Shown: positions 19,163-27,941 of the stretch, piece after piece | Position numbering within the stretch: position 1 is the stretch's first letter | How the letters are laid out: each line of letters begins with the position of its first letter | Source: Leptospira idonii | GTDB taxonomy: Bacteria > Spirochaetota > Leptospiria > Leptospirales > Leptospiraceae | NCBI RefSeq assembly: GCF_004770995.1 | Contig: NZ_RQHW01000042.1 | Coordinates: 124,001-188,000 of the forward strand | Reading direction: 5' to 3' | DNA length: 64,000 bases | Translations under genes and position numbers: made by a program | Notes under the pieces: generated by a model | Databases searched by the model: none | The model's input: only the letters and a program-made list of their open reading frames with translations | What the model was told of the DNA's origin: nothing

Positions 19163-19702
19163 ATGAGACATAGATTAATTTTACTTTTTTTGGCTTCTTT
19201 ATTTTTCCTCTCCGCCTGCTTATCCAGACAAACCGTAGTAGAAAAAAAGCCCGATCCCCATAGCAAACCCATTATCATTCCTCCCCAATACTTGAAGCCC
19301 ATCATCGGCAGAGTGGAATGGATCGAAATTCCCAATTGGAAATTGAGGATTCGTGCCCGCATCGATTCGGGAGCTAAGACTTGTTCTATCCACGCAGTGA
19401 ATGTAGAAAAGAAAGTGGAAAACGGGGAAACTTACGTTTATTTCGATACCTTTAATAATGAAGGGAAGTTGTTCCGTGTGAAAAGCAAATACTTGAACGA
19501 GACCAAAGTGGTAGGTACTTGCGGAGAAGCGGAGACTAGAATTGTGATTCGGGAAACTTTGAAACTGGGAAAAGTTTCGGAAGAAGTCAATTTGACTCTC
19601 AATGATCGAACCAATCTCACCTATCCTTTTTTAGTCGGTCGAAATTTTCTTATGGGTAAGTTTCTAGTGGACGTTTCCTTGTCCCATGCGTTGGGTGATT
19701 GA
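19163..19702 (+). CDS. RimB-like retropepsin-fold (putative ATP-dependent zinc protease, COG4067) lipoprotein
   Basis: The 179-residue protein begins with a lipoprotein signal (lipobox L-S-A-C, Cys19). Its domain has I-G-R-V-E-W, then D-S-G-A-K-T with the aspartic-protease Asp at residue 68, and ends with the family's V-G-R-N-F-L-M-G-K-F-L-V-D block. Aravind and colleagues linked this family to amidoligase operons, where it may cut peptide tags made by the RimK-like ligase. It heads a three-gene operon with exactly those partners. The reading frame extends upstream to a TTG at 19127, but ATG 19163 gives a proper signal peptide. Function in this organism is inferred from family and context. 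Confidence 0.82.
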   Translation: MRHRLILLFLASLFFLSACLSRQTVVEKKPDPHSKPIIIPPQYLKPIIGRVEWIEIPNWKLRIRARIDSGAKTCSIHAVNVEKKVENGETYVYFDTFNNEGKLFRVKSKYLNETKVVGTCGEAETRIVIRETLKLGKVSEEVNLTLNDRTNLTYPFLVGRNFLMGKFLVDVSLSHALGD

Positions 19703-19703
19703 G

Positions 19704-21293
19704 ATGGATCGAAAGACCCTTATCTTCTTTTCCATTCTTGTCATCGTTCCCATTTTATCTTTATTTTATAAATTGGCGGTCGCCGATTTATCTCTTCTTC
19801 CTTTACCTATCGAAGACACCTGGAATCTCCAGGTTTTGATTTATCCTAAGGAAAATGTAGCCTATTCGGAAGTGAGTTTTCCCATTCCTAAAAACTTCCA
19901 GCAAGCGAAGGTTCAAAAGTGGAACAGCCAGAACCAGGATTTAGAATTCCACTTAACAAAGAATAAATACGGTCATTTGGGAAGTTGGGAAGGGGAGGAT
20001 TGGGAAGTTTCGAATCCTATCGGATACTACGCTAAAATTCAAATTTCTCCCTATCAGCATATCGATCCGGAACCGGACACTTCCAAAAAAGTAGCAGAAA
20101 AACAAATCGATTATATCGCTTTAAACGGGTATCTTCCTAGGGAGTTGGAAGAAGCCAAAAAAATTCTCCAATCCATCCATCCTTACGACAAAGATAAGCT
20201 GCGTGCCGCCAAACAAATCTTCTACTTCGTTTCGGAAGAGGTTCCCACCACTCAGAAAGAAGTGAAACTTGTGGATACCCTTTTGACAAGACAGGGCAAT
20301 TCCTATTCCAAATCCATGTTGTTTTCCCTTTTGTGCCGTATGAGAGAGATCCCTGTTCGAACCGTGGCAGGATTCGATTTGCAAAAGGTCGCCGAAAAAT
20401 CGAAAGACAATAAGGTGAAAATCTCTTATTGGAATGAGATTTCTTTGAATGGGAAATGGTATTATGTTTCCACTTCCAAGGAGATTTTCGCAGGCAGAGC
20501 GGAGAACTTGATTCCCCTTTGGAAATCGGTAGAACAAAGAAGAGAGTTAGGTTTTGAATCACAAACTCTTCGTTATACGGCCTATGCTTCCCGCGCCAGT
20601 GTGAATCGTTATAATTTTAAGGAATACAGCGAGGAAGTTGCAGGTACTCATTCCTTTCTTAAATACTATTCTCTTTATACGCTTCCCGCACCTTTGCAAA
20701 ATCTATTTCGAGTGGTGATTTTGATTCCTATCGGTGCGTTGGTGCTTGCATTTGCGAGAAACGTGATCGGAGTTCCTACCTTCGGAATTTTCACTCCCAT
20801 ACTTCTTTCCATGTTCTTTTGGGAAACAAGCCTTCTTTTCGGGATGGTGTTTTTTACTGCGATGATTCTGCTCGGATTTTTGGAAAGATATGCCTTGGAT
20901 CGATTCTATCTTTTGGCGGTGCCTAGACTTTCCATTTTACTTACCATCACTGTTTTAAGTTTGATCGTATTCTCCATATTAAACGAAAACCTTTCTCTCT
21001 TCAGTAACTTAAGTGTTACTTTGTTTCCTATCGTCATCACTACTATTTTTATCGAAAGGTTCTCCATTATGATCATCGAGGAAGGTGTTGCCAATACCTT
21101 GGTCACCTTGGGAGGGACCTTTCTCATCGCACTCATCACATATACTTTGTTTTTGTTTTCTTCCTTGCAGATTTTGTTTTTCACTCATCCGGAACTTCTG
21201 TTGATCGTGATTGCCATCCAGCTTCTATTAGGTCAGTACAAAGGGTATAGATTGACGGAGTTATTTCGATTCCAGGAGATCTTTCGAAAATGA
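19704..21293 (+). CDS. 7TM protein with inactive transglutaminase-like domain (UUP1-type)
   Basis: About 529 residues: one N-terminal membrane anchor, a large extracytoplasmic transglutaminase-like domain (about 40-320), then six or seven membrane helices (about 335-510). The central T-R-Q-G-N-S-Y-S-K-S segment is where active transglutaminases carry a Cys; here Ser occupies the site, so the domain looks non-catalytic. This architecture is known as the middle partner of RimB-like and RimK-like genes in predicted amidoligase operons. ATG 19704 lies one base after the upstream stop; ATG 19686 would overlap it. Its stop overlaps the next start (ATGA). Confidence 0.82.
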   Translation: MDRKTLIFFSILVIVPILSLFYKLAVADLSLLPLPIEDTWNLQVLIYPKENVAYSEVSFPIPKNFQQAKVQKWNSQNQDLEFHLTKNKYGHLGSWEGEDWEVSNPIGYYAKIQISPYQHIDPEPDTSKKVAEKQIDYIALNGYLPRELEEAKKILQSIHPYDKDKLRAAKQIFYFVSEEVPTTQKEVKLVDTLLTRQGNSYSKSMLFSLLCRMREIPVRTVAGFDLQKVAEKSKDNKVKISYWNEISLNGKWYYVSTSKEIFAGRAENLIPLWKSVEQRRELGFESQTLRYTAYASRASVNRYNFKEYSEEVAGTHSFLKYYSLYTLPAPLQNLFRVVILIPIGALVLAFARNVIGVPTFGIFTPILLSMFFWETSLLFGMVFFTAMILLGFLERYALDRFYLLAVPRLSILLTITVLSLIVFSILNENLSLFSNLSVTLFPIVITTIFIERFSIMIIEEGVANTLVTLGGTFLIALITYTLFLFSSLQILFFTHPELLLIVIAIQLLLGQYKGYRLTELFRFQEIFRK

Positions 21294-22240
21294 TTTCCTT
21301 TCTCCGCAAATTCAAAGAGGCGGGAATCTTAGGAATCAATCGCAGAATCGGGGAGTTCATTCTTCCTTATAACCCCAGAGAAAACTACCCTCTTGTGGAT
21401 GATAAATGGCTCACGGCGGAACTTGCCGCCTCCAATGCAATTCCAATGCCGGAACATTATGCCATGGTGAATGAATTCGGTAGGGTCAAAGATGTTCCTT
21501 TGCTTTTGAAAGACAGATCTTCCTTTGTCGTTAAACCTGCCAACGGAGGCATGGGAAACGGGATTTTGGTCATAGACAAAACCACTTGGGATGAAAACGG
21601 AATTCCCACCTATCATCGAGTCGGCGGAAGAGAGATGATCTATAAGGAATTGGTCCATCATATCTCGGGGATTTTGTCCGGTTTGTATTCGTTAGATGGA
21701 AATTCGGACAGAGCCATCCTGCAAGAACGTCTTACCGCTCATTCTTTTTTTAAAGAAATCAGTTATCAGGGGATTGCCGACATACGTGTGATCGTTTTTT
21801 GCGGTTATCCTGTTATGGCTATGCTTCGTCTTCCCACTAAGGAATCGGGAGGAAGAGCCAACCTTCACCAAGGCGCCATCGGAGTAGGAGTGGATTTAAA
21901 GGATGGGGTTTTGAGTTTCGTGGTTCATAAAAACAAAATCATTCCGGAACATCCAGATACAGGACAACGATTGGAGGGAAGAATTTTACCTTCTTGGAAG
22001 GAGATTTTGCATTTGGCCGCTTCTTGTTACGAATTGTCCGGCTTGAACTATCTGGGAGTCGATATCGTTTTGGATGAAAGAAGGGGGCCTTTGCTTTTGG
22101 AAATGAATGCGAGACCGGGACTCGGAATTCAAATCGCAAACAAAAAAGGACTGATGAGCGCTTTACGTTGGGTGGAAGAGACTTCTGGAGTGAAGAGATC
22201 GATTGAAGAAAGGGTAGAGATGTCCAGGCGGCATCTATAA
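21290..22240 (+). CDS. RimK-like ATP-grasp ligase (alpha-L-glutamate ligase-related)
   Basis: 316 residues with ATP-grasp features: V-V-K-P-A-N-G-G-M-G-N-G-I at about 79-91 (nucleotide-binding Lys and Gly-rich loop), an R-V-I-V-F-C-G-Y strand, and the metal site L-L-E-M-N-A-R-P-G-L near 265-275. ATP-grasp ligases of this type join an amino acid, often glutamate, to a carboxylate through an acylphosphate. The gene overlaps the 7TM gene by 4 nt, so the trio is translationally coupled. The product is probably an envelope-associated peptide modification; the substrate is unknown. Confidence 0.88.
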   Translation: MISFLRKFKEAGILGINRRIGEFILPYNPRENYPLVDDKWLTAELAASNAIPMPEHYAMVNEFGRVKDVPLLLKDRSSFVVKPANGGMGNGILVIDKTTWDENGIPTYHRVGGREMIYKELVHHISGILSGLYSLDGNSDRAILQERLTAHSFFKEISYQGIADIRVIVFCGYPVMAMLRLPTKESGGRANLHQGAIGVGVDLKDGVLSFVVHKNKIIPEHPDTGQRLEGRILPSWKEILHLAASCYELSGLNYLGVDIVLDERRGPLLLEMNARPGLGIQIANKKGLMSALRWVEETSGVKRSIEERVEMSRRHL

Positions 22241-22270
22241 GCACCGCCTAAGATTTATAAAACGAGTAGA

Positions 22271-22798
22271 CTAGTTGGATTTTACCTTAACTAGTTCTCC
22301 TTTGAAATGAGTTCTTTCTAAGAAAGCCATAGATCCGAAAAGAATTCCTGTAAAGAGTAGGTCCCCTGCTACGGAATTTTGGAAGAAAGGAACGGCAAGA
22401 GTGAAACATGTCACAAGACCTTCCCCATTCAAAGGATACATCCCAGACGTAAGCCATACTGCAAAGTTAGTAACTAAAAAGAAAACAACGGAACTGAATA
22501 GAGTGTAACCGAAAGTTTTTTTCCAAGTTTTGTTCTGGGAAAGTTTTGTTCCCAAAAACACAATTCCAGCCATACAGATATATACTACAGGAAGAAGATC
22601 GTGGAGTCCGAAATAAAGATCAGAAATCAACATCGCTGCTAAAGGAACGAAGTAGGCCCATTTTTTTTCCAAAAGGTAAGCCCCTGAAAAAAGAGAAACT
22701 GCCATCAGAGGGTTGAAATTGGGCGGATGCGGCAGAATGCGGCTGGCAACAGCCACAAGGATCATAAGGATAGCAACCGAGATGCGTGATTGGAACAT
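22271..22798 (-). CDS. DUF6580-type integral membrane protein
   Basis: A 175-residue, very hydrophobic protein with about five to six membrane helices. N-F-N-P-L-M-A-V-S-L-F-S-G-A-Y (about 26-40) and the D-L-Y-F-G-L-H-D motif (about 61-68), followed by an N-S-V-A-G-D-L-L-F-T-G-I segment, are the signature of this family. The helix pattern resembles S components of ECF vitamin transporters, so a substrate-binding transport role is possible, but no ATPase partner is nearby. It is convergent with the ATP-grasp gene and divergent from mazG with an 86-bp gap. Confidence 0.75.
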   Translation of the reverse strand: MFQSRISVAILMILVAVASRILPHPPNFNPLMAVSLFSGAYLLEKKWAYFVPLAAMLISDLYFGLHDLLPVVYICMAGIVFLGTKLSQNKTWKKTFGYTLFSSVVFFLVTNFAVWLTSGMYPLNGEGLVTCFTLAVPFFQNSVAGDLLFTGILFGSMAFLERTHFKGELVKVKSN

Positions 22799-22884
22799 AT
22801 ACGGATAGGGTCGGAACTGCCACGGGTACGGGCAAGAGAAAATTTCAGTTTGCCCCTCCCCAGGCTCTGTAAAAATGAAAGGAA

Positions 22885-23730
22885 ATGCTGCCTCCTCGTC
22901 TGGGAACTCCCATCCAAAATTTACTCCAACTGGCTTCCGATCTGAGAAGCGAAAACGGCTGTCCTTGGGACAAAGAACAAACGCATCATTCCGTCATACC
23001 TTGCCTTTTGGAAGAATCTTACGAAGTGGTAGATACCATCGAAAGAAAAGACGATCCTCATTTGAGGGAAGAGTTGGGTGACCTTCTTTTTCAAGTTGTG
23101 TTCCATTGTCAATTGGCAAGTGAGAGAGGCGCTTTCGGATGGGATGATGTTGTGAATGAGGTGGTGGAAAAATTAGTGGGCCGCCATCCTCATGTTTATG
23201 AGGTTCCCGGTGCTCTTTCTTCCGGAGAGGAGGTGTTGGGGCAGTGGGATGAAATCAAAAAGAGGGAAAAGGAGAAAAAACGTGGTACCTACCACGCAGA
23301 AGACCCTGGAATCCTCGATGGGATTCCTCTTTCTCTCCCTGCGATACAAAGATCTGAAAAAATTCAGAGCAAAGTCGCCAAACAAGGATTCGATTGGAAT
23401 GAATTGGAAGGGATTTTCGATAAATTTCAGGAAGAGATCTCTGAGTTAAAGGTAGAAATGGATCGAACCGGTTCCTTAAAGCAAAAAAAAATTCCTTATG
23501 ACGAGAGAGTGGAGGAAGAGCTTGGGGATTTATTTTTCCTGATGGTGAATCTATCCAGACATTTGTCCATCGATCCGGAGACTTGTTTGAGAAAGGCGAA
23601 CGAAAAGTTCGAAAAAAGATTCAATGTTTTGGAAGGGATTTTGAATACCAGAAAAGAAACGATGAAAGAAAAATCTTTGGAAGAGTTGGATGTTCTTTGG
23701 CTACAAGCGAAAGAACAGTTGAAGAAGTAG
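22885..23730 (+). CDS. mazG: Nucleoside triphosphate pyrophosphohydrolase MazG
   Basis: 281 residues with two tandem MazG domains. The first has G-C-P-W-D-K-E-Q-T at 25-33, the metal-binding Glu pair in L-L-E-E-S-Y-E (41-47) and R-E-E-L-G-D at 61-66; the second repeats E-E-L-G-D-L-F-F near 212. The enzyme hydrolyses NTPs to NMP and pyrophosphate, removing aberrant nucleotides and modulating the stringent response. An A-G-G-A sequence lies unusually close (2 nt) to the ATG, so translation initiation may be weak. It is convergent with, and almost touches, the carboxypeptidase gene (1-nt gap). Confidence 0.93.
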   Translation: MLPPRLGTPIQNLLQLASDLRSENGCPWDKEQTHHSVIPCLLEESYEVVDTIERKDDPHLREELGDLLFQVVFHCQLASERGAFGWDDVVNEVVEKLVGRHPHVYEVPGALSSGEEVLGQWDEIKKREKEKKRGTYHAEDPGILDGIPLSLPAIQRSEKIQSKVAKQGFDWNELEGIFDKFQEEISELKVEMDRTGSLKQKKIPYDERVEEELGDLFFLMVNLSRHLSIDPETCLRKANEKFEKRFNVLEGILNTRKETMKEKSLEELDVLWLQAKEQLKK

Positions 23731-23731
23731 A

Positions 23732-25207
23732 TTATTTTTTTCGTTTCATGATTATAATTTTAGGAACGTTTCCTAAGCAGGATTCCGCATCCAATTGTAA
23801 GCTTTCGTAACCATCCTTTTCCAAAAAGATTTTTCCTTTCAGAGAATCGTCCCAAAGCAGAAAAAATACTCCCGTGTTCGGATGGCTCGTTCTATTTTCT
23901 CCATGAAACAACTGTAAGTTCTCCAAACGCACTTCGACTGAAACCGGATTTTTTTCTTCGTCTTGGATTTGTATCCATATTTTTTTGGAATCAATGAGTT
24001 CATTCAAAAGGTTTTGCCAGATAGGACGAAACCCTGAGATGATTCCAGGCACTTGCGCATAATCAGGGTTTAGATGAGAAGATTCCAATACATACGCAAG
24101 AGTTCCATAACGAAAGTACAAAAAGTCCTGATCGACTCCATCCACAGGATATAAATTTTTCTTTGCGGTGAATTCTTTTTCAGGGTGATAGGATGTTACG
24201 TTTTTTACGATTTTATCCGCCATAAGTTTCGCCAAATCGGGATTCGGGTTCGTATAAGATTCGATGGAATAGGGGATGAGAAGGCTGTTTGCATAAGCAT
24301 GAAAACCGATAGAGGCAACAAATCTATGTGAGTCGGCCAAACGAATCAACATTTTTGTTTCTTCTTCGGAAGCTTCTTCTTTTCCCCGATAGTAGGGACT
24401 CGTTTTGTATTGGGAAGAGAATTTGCTTCCCGATTTTCCCCAATGGAACGGAAAGTTTCGATTCAGATCCACTCCGTTCCCGTTGTCCTCTCGATTGTTT
24501 TTACGCCCTAATAGATGGGATTGATTCCAAAAAGCCTCCGCTCCGTCAGGATTTGCGATTGGAAGAATCCAAATGTCCAATTTGGAAAGATATTTAGCCG
24601 TTGATTCTTTCGAGCTTAAGATTTGATAGATGATGTCGTAACAATGTTCCGTCGTGATCGTTTCGTTTGCATGAAGGGAACAATGAAATAACACAGGAAT
24701 TTTACTGGAAGGTTCAACGGATAAATCGGTCATTCGAAATGCGAATAGTTTCTGTTTGCCTTTCGTTTCTCCTAAAACGTAGAGCTGTGTGAAGTGAGGA
24801 AACGATTCGTTTGTTTTTTTCAGATAACGTTGGTTCAACGTATTGTCTTTGTAGCCCTGCAAAATATCGGAGAGTTCGAAATGTTTTTTTTCAATCCGTG
24901 TTTCTTCGTTCCCGGAAATGTATTTGAAGCCTAGGTCGGAGGGTTCTTTCGTAAACAGATCGTAATTTTTATAGGATAAGTCCCAATCTTGTTTCGTAAA
25001 CGAAACATAATGTTTCCCGCCTTCTGAGTAACGAATGGGAATTTTATGATTGGTTAAAATTTGGAATTCATTCAATCTAGTGTGTGGGAAAGATGCGATC
25101 GTAAATTGTGAGACATCTCCCAAAGGGCTTTGCGGCAGAGTCTGTCTTTTTACGAACCCGATGCAGCTGAACATCTGAAGAACCAACAAAATGAAAACGC
25201 ATTTCAC
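23732..25207 (-). CDS. M14-family zinc carboxypeptidase-like lipoprotein
   Basis: About 491 residues from GTG 25207. Zinc and catalytic residues are visible: H179-x-x-E182 in L-H-A-N-E, Arg250 in D-L-N-R-N-F-P, His303 in G-F-H-A-Y, and the general base Glu375 in Y-V-L-E-S-S. The leader V-K-C-V-F-I-L-L-V-L-Q-M-F-S-C resembles a lipoprotein signal. It probably trims peptides, possibly muropeptides, in the envelope. A C-terminal 90-residue beta domain follows the protease. The frame is open to 25387, but that would overlap the divergent gene deeply. GTG 25207 has an A-A-G-G-A box and still overlaps the divergent start by 17 bp. Confidence 0.85.
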   Translation of the reverse strand: MKCVFILLVLQMFSCIGFVKRQTLPQSPLGDVSQFTIASFPHTRLNEFQILTNHKIPIRYSEGGKHYVSFTKQDWDLSYKNYDLFTKEPSDLGFKYISGNEETRIEKKHFELSDILQGYKDNTLNQRYLKKTNESFPHFTQLYVLGETKGKQKLFAFRMTDLSVEPSSKIPVLFHCSLHANETITTEHCYDIIYQILSSKESTAKYLSKLDIWILPIANPDGAEAFWNQSHLLGRKNNREDNGNGVDLNRNFPFHWGKSGSKFSSQYKTSPYYRGKEEASEEETKMLIRLADSHRFVASIGFHAYANSLLIPYSIESYTNPNPDLAKLMADKIVKNVTSYHPEKEFTAKKNLYPVDGVDQDFLYFRYGTLAYVLESSHLNPDYAQVPGIISGFRPIWQNLLNELIDSKKIWIQIQDEEKNPVSVEVRLENLQLFHGENRTSHPNTGVFFLLWDDSLKGKIFLEKDGYESLQLDAESCLGNVPKIIIMKRKK

Positions 25208-26072
25208 TCCTTCCTTATCTAATTTTTTCTTTTTTGCTGCAATCTTTCTTTTCCCCCAATGTAAAACAGAGGTTAGAAGCCCTCTCCCTTGCAACGGTGT
25301 GGAAATCGCAGAGATGAAATGCATTCCTGGGGGAGAGTTTGTGCGGGGAAGTAATTCCTTTGAAGCCAACGAGAAGCCTGAATCCATCGTTTCTGTAAGT
25401 GACTTTTATATGGATGTTTACGAAGTAACGAATAAGGCTTTCGAAGAATGCCTGAACGCAGGCAGCTGCATGTCTTGTTTGAGTTCCGGTCAATGCGATT
25501 ACATCGGTCCCAAATATGGAAACCCCTATAAGGCTCCTTTGCAGCCTGTTGTCGGTGTTAGTTGGTTCACTGCCAAAGAGTTTTGCGAATGGGCGGGAAA
25601 AAGGCTGCCAACGGAAGCGGAATGGGAAAAAGCCGCCCGGGGAAGTCAGGGAAATCTTTATCCATGGGGAAACCAATCGGCAAATTGTAATTTAGCGGTG
25701 ATTGAGATTGACAGTGTGAAGGGATGTGCCACAACCAAGACGGAGAAACCGCAGGCGATGACTACTTTGAGCGTGGGTTCACGTCCTGCGGGTGCTTACG
25801 GATTGTACGATATGGCGGGCAATTCTTGGGAATGGGTTGCTGACTGGTATTCCCCTTCCTACGAAAAATGCGGAGAGTTTTGTTCCGGAACTGATCCGAA
25901 AGGACCATGTAACGGAAGTCAGGTTTGTTCGGGACACACCCAGAAGATCGTTAAGGGAGGTTCTTGGTGGTGGCCCGGATCTATGGCGAGAGGTTCTTAT
26001 CGAAGACCTCATGTTCCTGAAAACTTCCCTGAATACCATCATTTCGGTTTTCGATGCGCCAAGAGTTTATAA
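25191..26072 (+). CDS. FGE-sulfatase (SUMF1) domain lipoprotein
   Basis: 293 residues: a lipoprotein signal (F-P-Q-C at residue 24), then a formylglycine-generating-enzyme-like domain with I-P-G-G-E-F-V-R-G near 48, M-D-V-Y-E-V-T-N near 75, R-L-P-T-E-A-E-W-E-K-A-A-R-G near 140, G-N-S-W-E-W-V-A-D-W near 205 and the terminal G-F-R-C-A-K. Many bacterial members are not sulfatase maturases but bind ligands or modify other proteins. Several extra Cys pairs (C-L-N-A-G-S-C, C-L-S-S-G-Q-C) suggest disulfides in the periplasm. The start codon region overlaps the divergent carboxypeptidase leader. Confidence 0.9.
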   Translation: MKTHFTPSLSNFFFFAAIFLFPQCKTEVRSPLPCNGVEIAEMKCIPGGEFVRGSNSFEANEKPESIVSVSDFYMDVYEVTNKAFEECLNAGSCMSCLSSGQCDYIGPKYGNPYKAPLQPVVGVSWFTAKEFCEWAGKRLPTEAEWEKAARGSQGNLYPWGNQSANCNLAVIEIDSVKGCATTKTEKPQAMTTLSVGSRPAGAYGLYDMAGNSWEWVADWYSPSYEKCGEFCSGTDPKGPCNGSQVCSGHTQKIVKGGSWWWPGSMARGSYRRPHVPENFPEYHHFGFRCAKSL

Positions 26073-26078
26073 ATCATC

Positions 26079-27065
26079 ATGAAACAAATTTTTTCTTCTC
26101 TGCTGATCCTTCTTTTTTTCGGATGTTCTTCCTTTAGCGGCAAGGAAGATTATCGATCCTTACGGGAACTCAACCAAGAGACTCTAGTTCCTACTCGATG
26201 GGATGTAGGAAACACTACCGTTTCCAACGAAGACAGATTGGATGTATTGATTCCTTACGTTCAAAATGTGGGGAATGTGTATGTAGGTGTGGGTTCGGAA
26301 CAAAACTTAACCATTGCCGCCTGGGCCAAATCGGAATTTGTTTATCTGATGGATTTCACAAGAGTCGTTGTTTCTGCGAACGAGATAATGGTTCTTTTTT
26401 TGAAAGAGTCCGACACCAAGGAAAAGTTTTTATCTTTGTACAAAAAGGAAAGGGAGAATGAAGCGATCTCTTTGATCGAAAAGAATTTTTCAAATCCTCA
26501 ATCTTATGTAGGTGTGTATAAAAAAATCATTCGTTACATTCGCAAAAGACACAAAACCAATCTAAAAACAGCGGAACTGTATCATTATAAGATGTTCCAG
26601 ACGGACGATTCCCAATATGAATACATTCATAACTTGGCTAAGGCGGATCGGATTTATCCTGTGAAGGGGAATCTTTTGGGAAAGGTCACCTTAAAGAGCA
26701 TAGGCGATACTTTGAGAAAGAACGGACAGAAATTGGGAGTGATTTACTTCAGCAATGCGGAGGAATATTTTTATTATCCTCAAACGTTTAAGGAATCGAT
26801 TCAGAATTTTCCTATCACGGACAGTTCGATCGTAGTCAGAACTCTTTCCGTAAAAAAACATTTGTTTCCTTGGTCTCCAGGTTCCGATATTTCCACAGAT
26901 TTCGGATTTCATTATTGCATTCAGCCTATTTCCAATTTCCAGGCTTGGTTGGCTTTGGACAGACCCAAATTAAGATCGGATCATATCATGGAAGAGGGAG
27001 GAAAAACGGATCGTTCCTTGGGAATTACCGTTGTTAGTAGGCTTCCCGGCAGGAAGTCCTTATGA
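26079..27065 (+). CDS. Hypothetical lipoprotein
   Basis: A 328-residue protein with a strong lipoprotein signal (L-F-F-G-C at residue 16). The body is mixed alpha/beta, with a repeated Tyr-rich pattern around residues 140-190 and a C-terminal segment rich in Leu/Arg. No known domain is recognised. It follows the FGE-domain lipoprotein by 6 nt and overlaps the next gene by 4 nt, so three genes (25191-27463) form one operon. A shared envelope role is likely but unproven. Confidence 0.72.
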   Translation: MKQIFSSLLILLFFGCSSFSGKEDYRSLRELNQETLVPTRWDVGNTTVSNEDRLDVLIPYVQNVGNVYVGVGSEQNLTIAAWAKSEFVYLMDFTRVVVSANEIMVLFLKESDTKEKFLSLYKKERENEAISLIEKNFSNPQSYVGVYKKIIRYIRKRHKTNLKTAELYHYKMFQTDDSQYEYIHNLAKADRIYPVKGNLLGKVTLKSIGDTLRKNGQKLGVIYFSNAEEYFYYPQTFKESIQNFPITDSSIVVRTLSVKKHLFPWSPGSDISTDFGFHYCIQPISNFQAWLALDRPKLRSDHIMEEGGKTDRSLGITVVSRLPGRKSL

Positions 27066-27463
27066 AACAAGTTCCTCTGACTGTGGAAGATTGGGACAAA
27101 TTGTCCGAGTTGTCTAAAAAAGCGGTCCTTCATCTGCTTCGTGTTTTTGGAAATAAACAAGGATTAGATGTTCTTGTGGAATCGATCCCTTTTCCGATCC
27201 ATTGGAAAGCTGAGATTTTAGGAAACTCATTCGAGTGGATCGTTTCCGAAATGGGTTCTGTCACTCTGCGTTTGGGAGAACACGCTCGTTACACTAGAAA
27301 TCCTCCTCCTATCTTTTATGTGAGTTTGGGAAAATTCGAAGGGGATCAATTTTGTTGGTTGGATCCGGAAGGCGATATCGTTCCTTTTTTCGAGAAAGAA
27401 GGAGAAGAATTGGTTTTGGAAAAGGTTAGATTGTATTTACAGTGGGAAGAAGGGGATCTTTGA
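27062..27463 (+). CDS. Hypothetical cytoplasmic protein
   Basis: 133 residues without signal peptide or membrane segment. The N-terminal 35 residues are a helical, Lys/Glu-rich stretch and the rest looks like a small beta-rich domain (W-K-A-E-I-L-G-N-S-F-E-W, then F-Y-V-S-L-G-K). No family is recognised. Its ATG overlaps the stop of the lipoprotein gene (ATGA), so expression is probably coupled, and a clear intrinsic terminator lies 33 nt after its stop. Confidence 0.7.
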   Translation: MKQVPLTVEDWDKLSELSKKAVLHLLRVFGNKQGLDVLVESIPFPIHWKAEILGNSFEWIVSEMGSVTLRLGEHARYTRNPPPIFYVSLGKFEGDQFCWLDPEGDIVPFFEKEGEELVLEKVRLYLQWEEGDL

Positions 27464-27495
27464 TCGGCACATAACACAAAAAATATGTTTGATGC

Positions 27496-27531
27496 CTGCG
27501 GTCGGACATACATCTGACCGCAGACTTTTTA
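27496..27531 (+). terminator. Intrinsic terminator closing the 25191-27463 operon
   Basis: A perfect 8-bp GC-rich stem (CTGCGGTC at 27496-27503 with GACCGCAG at 27516-27523), a 12-nt loop, then A-C-T-T-T-T-T. This is the clearest plus-strand terminator in the window. Confidence 0.85.
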
Positions 27532-27551
27532 AAAAAGAAATGATCTATTGA

Positions 27552-27941
27552 TTATTCTTCTTCCTCGTCGTCCTCTTCATCATCCTCTTCTTCTTCTTCT
27601 TCTTCGGAATCATCGTCGTCGTCATCTTCTTCCTCTTCGCCTTGAAATGCGATAGCATCCGGGTCGTGGTTCCAGTCTTCTAAGATTGTTGTTTTGTTTG
27701 CGAACACATGTTCTTGGAACATTCCTCTTAGAGTTTCGATTCCGTCCGCGGTTTCTTTTTGCCCGGTTGCAATGCGGACGATGTTTGCGGTTCCTTCTTT
27801 TGATAATTGAATCGTACCCGGTTGTTCGCCTGCTCCTAGTTCACTGAACATCTGGAGTGCGCGATTGAACTCAGTCTCAGTGACTCCTGTCAATGCTACG
27901 ATTTGGATTTTTCCCACACTTCCTAAAAAACTTGTCGCCAT
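27552..27941 (-). CDS. Small protein with polyacidic C-terminal tail
   Basis: 129 residues. The first 100 form a compact domain with no signal peptide (S-V-G-K-I-Q-I-V-A-L-T-G-V-T near residue 7). The last 28 are almost all Asp, Glu and a single Ser, produced by GAA/GAT-rich repeats. A good T-A-G-G-A-G box precedes ATG 27941. The monotone 3' end is prone to slippage, so tail length may vary between strains. The acidic tail could bind basic proteins, metals or nucleic-acid-binding partners. I do not recognise the family. A 401-bp gap lies upstream. Confidence 0.75.
   Translation of the reverse strand: MATSFLGSVGKIQIVALTGVTETEFNRALQMFSELGAGEQPGTIQLSKEGTANIVRIATGQKETADGIETLRGMFQEHVFANKTTILEDWNHDPDAIAFQGEEEEDDDDDDSEEEEEEEDDEEDDEEEE

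Noticed and set aside
22801..22884. Possible riboswitch or pseudoknot between the DUF6580 and mazG genes (GGGCAA/TTGCCC hairpin, 5-base loop match)
   Set aside because: Pairs are short, no known aptamer core is recognised, and a 5-bp match is expected by chance.
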